Positions 49,501 to 58,500 of a DNA stretch of 64,000 nt are shown here, in pieces. A model generated the notes under the pieces. That model had not been told where the DNA came from. It ran no database searches and saw only the letters and a program-made list of their open reading frames with translations. The position numbers and the translations under genes are program-made. This DNA comes from Gordionus sp. m RMFG-2023 (Eukaryota > Nematomorpha > Gordioida > Chordodea > Parachordodidae): NCBI RefSeq assembly GCF_954871325.1, contig NC_088775.1, positions 21,429,561 to 21,493,560 of the forward strand. The letters are read 5' to 3'. Position 1 is the first letter of the stretch. Each line of letters starts with the position of its first letter.

Positions 49501-52500
49501 TTTTTAAGTATCTAATAAAAATACTTCAGCATTACACCTCTACAAAAAGTTTATAATTTAGGAAATTAATTTAAGCATAAAAAAGTATTCAATTTAAATT
49601 ATGAACAATTTATTTGATCAAATAGAATATTTATGAAATAAATATAAAATTGATATTATATGTAATTATGATGCAAAAATAATAATGAATCGACATTTTC
49701 TGGATTCAAACACGTTCTTCTTTGTTCTAAAAACCTTCCAGCAATGCTAAATCCTCGTTCAGGCACTAGTTGCAGGTATTGCCAATATTTTTCTTGCTAA
49801 TCTTGATAGCAACCCGCCCTCCCATTCTCGAAAATTTTTTTACCCGCCCACTTAGATGGGCGGGCGGGCCGAAATTCCGCCCAATGCAGATCTCTAATCT
49901 AAAGGATTACCATAGTAATTTGTATGCTATATATATTTCTAAAAATTCGAACGCGTTCAAAGTTCATTGATAAAATTCTAACACCTTCACGTTCGTTCAA
50001 AACTTTATTAATAAATTTAATTTTAATATTTATGTAAGGCAAAGGAAATTATTAAAAGAAATCTCTAAACATATATATTTTAAATTTTATTAAAAGTTTA
50101 TTTGCAAATCATTTAAGTATATCTTATACAATTTCATCGACTTTATATATATTTCTATAATGAGTAATTTTACATTTCACAATTAATGAAAATAAAATAA
50201 ATAAAGAAACTTGACTAAAACCAAAGTTAATTGAAAATATATAATTGACCTTTAAGTAAAATCGATTTGATTTTAATGAAAGAGAAATTGTAATAATTGA
50301 TTAGAATAAATTGTGAGCGATTGTATTGAATAATTAAGGAAGAATGATGATTTTATTTTTAACTAAGATCAAGAAAACAAAAGGTAAAAGTAATCATTAT
50401 CATCTTGGTATGTATACAAAATTAACATCAATTTAATATTAAATAAAAATCAATGTATATAACGTTTTAAAAAATCAATTTAATATTAAATATAATATAA
50501 TATATCGTTTTAAGCCTTAGGTCTTCTATTATACAAAATACATTAATAAACATTGTTACTTGTATTTAACATGCATCACCCCCCAAAAAAAAATATTTAA
50601 AAAAAATTAAGTAATGACAATACAATTGATAATACGAAATAATTTTGAGAGAATATCAAAAAACTGGGAAAAGTATATCAAATATCATAACAAGAATTAA
50701 AAATTTGTATTACGGGGTATGTATGATACATATATTATCAAAAATTTATTAGAAAATATTTGAAAGAAATAGTTAAATAACAATGATTAACCAACAAATC
50801 AAATAAATTGGGAGGGAAGTGGGGAGGGGTCAAACTAGCAATACTATATAGTTTTTTTTTCGTAGTTATACCCTTGACTTCGACATATATAAGAAAGGTA
50901 TAATTTACACTATAATTGTGCTAGTAGTTATCCATAATAGTTCTTTTTCATAATTATAAATAAATTACACTATATATGGTTAATGGAGAGGGGTCAACCT
51001 AAAAATAGCATATAGCTTTTTTTCGTAGTTACCCTTGACTTAGATCTATAAGAAAGGTATAACTTACACTATATAAATTGGAATAATATTAATAATAACC
51101 AATACTGGTTTTAATTTAATTATTATATTACCACATTCCAGAAATTGTATTATTTTAAATACTAATCCTTGTTTTTAAACAAAAAAAATTAAATTTACAA
51201 GTTTAAAAAAAAATTTTTAGGTTATTTTAATTGTTAAACATAAAAGGTGCTTACAAAATCTTTAGCAAAAAAATTTTTTTTTTATAACGATTAAATTGAA
51301 TCATTCTTTAAACAACGGTCTTTTCATCTTCAGACCCATACCTAACACGCAAAGGATGTAACCAGTCTCTTTAACACGTCTCTTCAATTTCAGACCCATA
51401 CCAGGTGCACATATGTTGAATTCAGTCTCCGCACCAGCTTCCAATACTGGTGCCCCTATCCTCCACCATAATGAAAGAGAAATTGTAATAATTGAATAGA
51501 ATAAATTGTGAGCGATTGTATTGAATAATTAAGGAAGAATGATGATTTTATTTTCAACTAAGATCAAGAAAACAAAAGGTGAAAGTAATCATTATCATCT
51601 TGGTATATTATATATACAAAATTAACATCAATTTAATATTAAATAAAAATCAATGTATATAACGTTTCAAAACATCAATTTAATATTAAATATAATATAA
51701 TATATCGTTTTAAGCCTTAGGTCTTCTACAATACAAAATACATTAATAAACATTGTTACTTGTATTTAACAGATTTTATAATTTTTAGAAGTAAAATATA
51801 TCATTTAAACGTTTTTACCAAAATTAACCCTTTAACAACTTTTAATAGATTAACCTTGTAAAATTTAAATCAGAATTAAACTACACAAAGATTGACAGAG
51901 AAGTCTTGTCTATAATATACACGGTATTGAACAAAATTTACAATAATCAACCACAAGCCCCTCGTATATATTTTTACGAAGGGACTGAAGGATAATTTGG
52001 CGATGGGAGCTCACGATTTTACGATAATACATAGACCGGGGAAACAAAATATAGTATAGATTGTTTGTCTAGATTACCACAGACGATCACATAAGAGATG
52101 ATACAAGGAATAGATTGTAAAATAATTGATGATAAATTATGGGATATACCAATAAATTTCAAAATAATAGTTAAAGAAAAAAGTGTTGATAAAGAATTAA
52201 TGGAAATCATCGACAATATTAGGAATGATGAACCGATAAAGATCAAAACATACAAAAATATGGAGATGGAATTGAGCTTGATAAAAGATTCTCTCTTTAA
52301 GGAAAATAGGATTAGATTTTATAATTTTTATAAGTATAAAATAACATTTAAACCTTTTTACCGAAATTAACCTTTTAACAACTTATTAAACATTGTAAAA
52401 TATTATTTAACAAATTTAATATGAATAAATGATTTTAGAACAATATATTAAGCCATATTTAAAATAAATAGTATTTTTATACATATAAATAAAATATAAT

Positions 52501-55500
52501 ATAGTGAATAAATTTTATTTATAAAAATAATTATATTATTTTTAACATTAAAATTTTTTATATATCATTAAAATTTATTTATATAATTTATAATTATAAT
52601 CAGGGTTGTGTATTTGACAGGTCAAATTTATTAAATAAATGTTTTTAAGACAATATTAACTTTATTATATATAATAGTAAAAAAATGAATCTACGTAATA
52701 TAAAATTATATTTTTTTAAATTCTATAATTAATGCTACGATTTCCATAGCAGAGTCTTGTTTGATTTATATTCAATATTATAATTTTCTTAAATTTTTTA
52801 AATCAATCTTAGATTATACTCTTACCAATTTGTTGGTTGTCAACTTCAATTGATTTCTTTTCTTCTTATAAATTTTGCCCCAAACCGACTAATTTCTTTC
52901 TGAAAAAGAAGTATAACTAGGAATTATTGGTAAGATATTTGACACATGTTTTAGTTGGGCACGTTCCAACAACTTGAGGCCGAAATCTGTTATGAAAGTT
53001 ATTTTAGCTATTAAATATACCCTTTTACTTTTAAATTTATGATATTACTTTAAATAATTTGATTATCATCACCTTGTAAAATGTCTAATTCTTATATTAT
53101 ATCACGCTTCATCAAATTACTGCTAGTAAGATGTTCCCCTTATATTGAGCCAATAAATAATCAGCTGTGTGCGCATATGTATTTGGATTGTTTTTTTATT
53201 TCAAATGTATCATTAAATTTTTTTTCTTCAGATAGAAAAATTATAAAATGTTAGCATGATTGAATTATGTGTTTTCCAAATTAATCATCTCGTTTTTTCG
53301 TGGGCCAAAGTACATTTATCCCTTTGCACTTACAACAATAAAATAGCTAAATGTTAAAGAATAAAAATTTTAAATTTTTCGTTCAAAATTCTACATTTAG
53401 TATATCATTGGTAATTCCTTTCGGACAAATATCCAACTTCTACAACATCTGCTTTCAGAGCTTTCTTACATATTTGAATTTATTCTTACATTCTATTGAC
53501 AATGTCCATCTAGTTTAGATAATGAAATATAAATTGGCATAGTAATTTTCTCAAACCATGTTTTAGCAAAATTATTATATTATTTATATATTGAGATCCA
53601 ATCAAATTATTAATGAGAAAAATTCTTTTATTATTTTAATATGAAAATTCTTTTATTATTTTAATATGAAAATCTTATATTTTAATATAAAATTATAACT
53701 AAATCGATGCCTTGATGATACAATTTTAAATAAATTGTAACCTAATTAGATTGATAGACATGCTTTGAATACATATTATAAACCACTATATTTATTCACC
53801 AATAATATTTTAGAGTATTTTACCAGGTCAAATACTTATTCGGTCAATTGACCGGTTAATGCCAACCCTGATTACAATACTTTAAATTGTGCTAAACAAT
53901 TTAGATAGAAAGAAAGAAAGAAAAGCTATTAACTATTTTATATCTATGAATATTATTATAATAATCATAATAATTTACAATCTAAAATAAATTAAACAGG
54001 CTACTTATATTTATAGTTATACTAGTTGATGACCCGTCAAGAATGACGGGAATAATAAAATCTTGAACTATTATAAGAATTTTTTTAAATACATTTTTTT
54101 TTATAAAATAAATGAGAAATTTAGTGATTATTTATCATTTTACTAAATTTAGCGTAAAATATATGAAATTGTAATCAAAAATGTAGTGTAGATATTGATA
54201 AATTGGTATTGTATGTCATTTTCAGAGTTCAAATATTGTTGTTGAGATAAAATTTTTATACTGGCATATTTTGGGGTGGTAATATGAGATAAATGTATTG
54301 GCTAAATATAATTTAAATTTATTTGTTAAATCTAAATTATAATAAGTATTTGGGATTAGTAAGGGAGGTTAATTTTCTGGCATGAGAAGATATTGATAAA
54401 TAGATATTTTATACTATTTGCAGAGCTCCCATATTGTGGTTGAGATAAAAAAAAATTATTACCATATTTTGGGGTGGTAAGTAATTTAAATTTATTTGTT
54501 AAATCTAAATTGTAATATAAAAATAATTTATAAAAATTAATAAATTTTACTTTGATTGAATATAAATACTTACGCTAAAATTAATATGAGATAAATGTTT
54601 ATTTTTCAATTGGCTAAATATAATTTAATTTGCTATTTTAAATTTAATAATATTCATTCTTATCATAATTTGAGGTGAGGTTAGTATTCTTATAACAATA
54701 AGATCTAAATTATATAAATTAATTGAAAAATATGTTAATAGCAAAATAATAACATATATAAGAAAGATTATATTACAAAATGTAATATAGAAGGTGGCTG
54801 AGTGGGAAGAACCTTTGCCTTTAAAACGTTAAATCATGTGTTCGAATCCCGTGGTATACAAAAAATTTTCTTAAAATTTAACATTAGAGATATATAGTCT
54901 CCATCGATTTATTTAACATTAAGAAGATAGGAAAGTTGATAGAAAAAATAAAAATTAACATTAAGTTGATAGGAAAGTTGATAGGAAAAATAAAAATTAA
55001 CATCAAGATTATACGAAAACGTTCAATTCTTGATTACGGTGATTATATATAAAATAATAAATATTACAATCAAGTGCCTCTTAGAACTTGAAGATTTTAA
55101 AACTGATTTACTTTTTATACACGTTTTATATTTGGCTAGGATAAAGTTAGTTCATTGAATATAGAATTTTATTGAAAAGTATATTTCATGTTAATGTTAA
55201 TTCATGTGATTCTGAATTTTCAAAATCAGATAATGATGATGAAATAACAACATCCAAATAATATTCAAAATAATAAACTATACTATATGACAGAAAAAGT
55301 GGCTAGTTAAAAATTTACATGTGGTAAATGCAGCTGATTAAAAAATTACCGTTTTTTCTTAAAAAATTCAAATAAATCTAAGATTGAACGAACGTAAAAA
55401 ACGAAAGCGTTTGTCAAAAAAAAAAATAACGCCGTTCATCATTTTTTTAAAAATCGAACTTGTTCACGACAACATTCGTAATTTGTATATATTTTTGGAT

Positions 55501-58500
55501 ATGTCTTTCAGTAATGGTATAATTAAGTAAAAATAAGATCTTTTAACAAGGTTATTATAATTTTTTCTTTTTTATTACAATGGATTCGAAGGATATCTAT
55601 GCAGAGAGGTGTCTTTGCATAAAACTTGTTAAAAGGGTAATTTTAAATGTTCTAAATACGGATTCCTTTTGTAAACATGCAAGTATCAAGTTACTTAAAC
55701 AATGGAGATAAGAGTATGTACTATGGATATGATATTTCTTTCTTACTATATTAGAATGATTAATGTTTTTTGTGGGATAATATCAAACTATACAAAAATA
55801 AGAAATATAAGAACAAGGTTGCAAATTGTAGAAGGAAGATATGTTTTTAGAGCCCTGCATCGGACTATTTTTTATTGAACTGTTTAAAAGGTACAATAGA
55901 AATAACGAAAATTTTAATTATTTAATATTTATAAAGAAATTAGAAAAAAAACAAAATAATTTTCAATTTTGTTTATCCGAGTTCTATCTGGTCTTAAATT
56001 AAATTTAAAATTAAGGTCCGAATTCAATCAACCTGAGTTTTCGATTCGGATCTATCCGTGCAGGATTCTAGTAATGATATTTGATAAGCTTGCATTTTCC
56101 TTAATTTTTTTGGCAAAAAGCTGTATATTAATATTTAAGTTTTTAAATATTTTTATAAAATTATTTCTTTTCTTAAAATTATTTCCAGGTTGCTCTCTAT
56201 GCAAATATACAACCGCTATTCATTAATAAGGTTATAACAAGAAATTTATTTCCATATTTTATAAAACGTTTCATATATATTTCTAACATATAATCCTTTT
56301 AAATTATATCGTTGTTTTTCAACTACAAAATATATATTAATACAAAACAAAATTATACATTCAGAAAATTGTTTTGATGTGTTTTCATATTTTGTGCTTT
56401 CTAAGCTTAAAACTTATTTCAGGAAATCTAGTATTGATGTCTTAATTTCAAAAAATTTATAAAGATATGTTTAGCCACGTTTTTTATTTTAAAAAAAGGC
56501 TTATTTCATATTTTGGATAAATTTTCTACTTTTATTGTTTTATATTTTGGACGCAGCCTTAAAATATCAATAAGCTAAAACTAATTATCTTATATTAAAT
56601 AAGTTCTTCTACATTTTCGACTTAAATAACTTTCTTTTACTCCTGTGAAATTGTTGAATGCCGAAAATGTTTATCACATCTTTTTATCTTTTTAAAATTA
56701 GCCCATAATGATTATAGCTAATAAGGTTGACATAAAAGGTCTCGACGAATTAAGTGAAGAGAATAGGCTTTTGTTGGATAAAACGTTTTATTCTCAGGAT
56801 GTTCCTTTCAAGACTATGAGCGCATTGACACACCAAGGGGTCATAGATGTCAAAAATGAAGTAATTTTTGTGGAAATTTGTATTATATATTTGGAATATG
56901 TTTTGATACTTTTATCTCTAACACATTTTTTGGTGATCATATTTTTTTTCAATTATTAAAACATCTCTTTCATTGGAGTGTAATTTGGTTATTATTAGAT
57001 CATATATTAGAGATAAGTATATTAACATTTAACACAACAATAAACAAATAACTTTGTTACGAATATGTAACAATATTCTATTTTTTGTGCTCTACGATAG
57101 GAAAAGGAGAAATTTTCTTATCACGAGATTTTTTAAATTTTATTTTTAAAAAAAATACAACAAAATTAGGCATGCGATAGATTGTTGGCCTTCAGGGTCG
57201 AACACAAAAGCAAGAGTAAAAAAATGGAGCTTATAGCTAATCGATTAAGGATGGCCATTCCGATCAAAACCGATATCGGCGTATATTTATTTTGTTTAAT
57301 TCTTTCATCCTTACATTTTTATTTATATTTTTTATTAGCATTCCAATGTTCATTTATATACTTAATCAAGGCCAAAAGATTACCGTTCATTCCTCCAGGT
57401 GCTATGGAGAGACTGATAAGCAAGCTCGATTCCAAAGCCAAAGCTAAAACTCTTCGAGAAGAATCATTATCCAAGTATCACGATGGAGTTAGATACGACG
57501 AACAGCGCATGAATATTGACGAAGAAATTCCTATAACCAAAAAAACAGTTAGTCACTTTTAGCTTTATAACTTGTAAAAAATTTTGGTCCAAAATGAACG
57601 GTACCAAAGACATATCAGTCAAAAGTTTTCGTTCAAAAGATTGTCCGCACTACTTTCTAATATTTATTTGCTATCTTTGTAAAATAATTTTTAAAAAAAT
57701 AAGCAAAATTAAATTATTCTATATTTTATAAAATATTAAGCCTGATTATAATAGAGCTTTATAACCTGTATTATATCCATATTTTCTAACATCAGAAGAG
57801 AATTTTTAAAAATAATACCATCTTTTTTTAGATTTACCTAACTATAATCATAAAGTAATTTGATCATAAATTCTTCCACTTTTCTGATTGGTTTATTTAA
57901 TGGTAAATTAAAATTATATCTAAAATATTGTTTAAAAAAATACTTGGACTTATCTGATATATTAAATAAATACATAAATCGAATAATTATTTGAATATTA
58001 ATTCATATAAATAATGATATCGTCCATTTTGACTGAATATGGACCAAAATACGATCAAAAGAGACCCTCTCAATATTTTATGCTCTATTTTATTTAAAAA
58101 TAGGAAAGGGATATAGAAATGGAGATGGGCGATGATTACGTTTTAGATTTAAAGAAACATTACGATTTGGCTAACATTGACCACGTTTACGATATTTTAC
58201 CCGAGATACTGAACGGCAAGAACGTGGCTGATTTCGTTGATATGGATATTTTCAAGGTAAAATAAATTTCTAATATTAGACATTTAGTTTTAAGTGTTGT
58301 TAATAGAATTCATAGCTAAATTTCAATAATCAAGCATGGATACATTGATCTATTTATATGTCCTTAATAAGTTTTACTTTTATTATATACTGAAATATAT
58401 TTTTAAATCTAAGAAAACTAATATTCTGAAAATAAAATATATAATAAAACGAAGAAATTGGAAGAACTCGAAAGAGAGGAAGAAATTAAAATCGAGACAG

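Noticed and set aside
50070-50120. Alternative exon FIKSLFANH for the missing NOG1 segment
   Set aside because: The frame is closed upstream and no acceptor fits; the 42-nt exon at 56189 matches exactly with good splice sites.
54788-54862. Functional tRNA gene
   Set aside because: Acceptor and T stems do not pair properly; only the promoter boxes are well kept.
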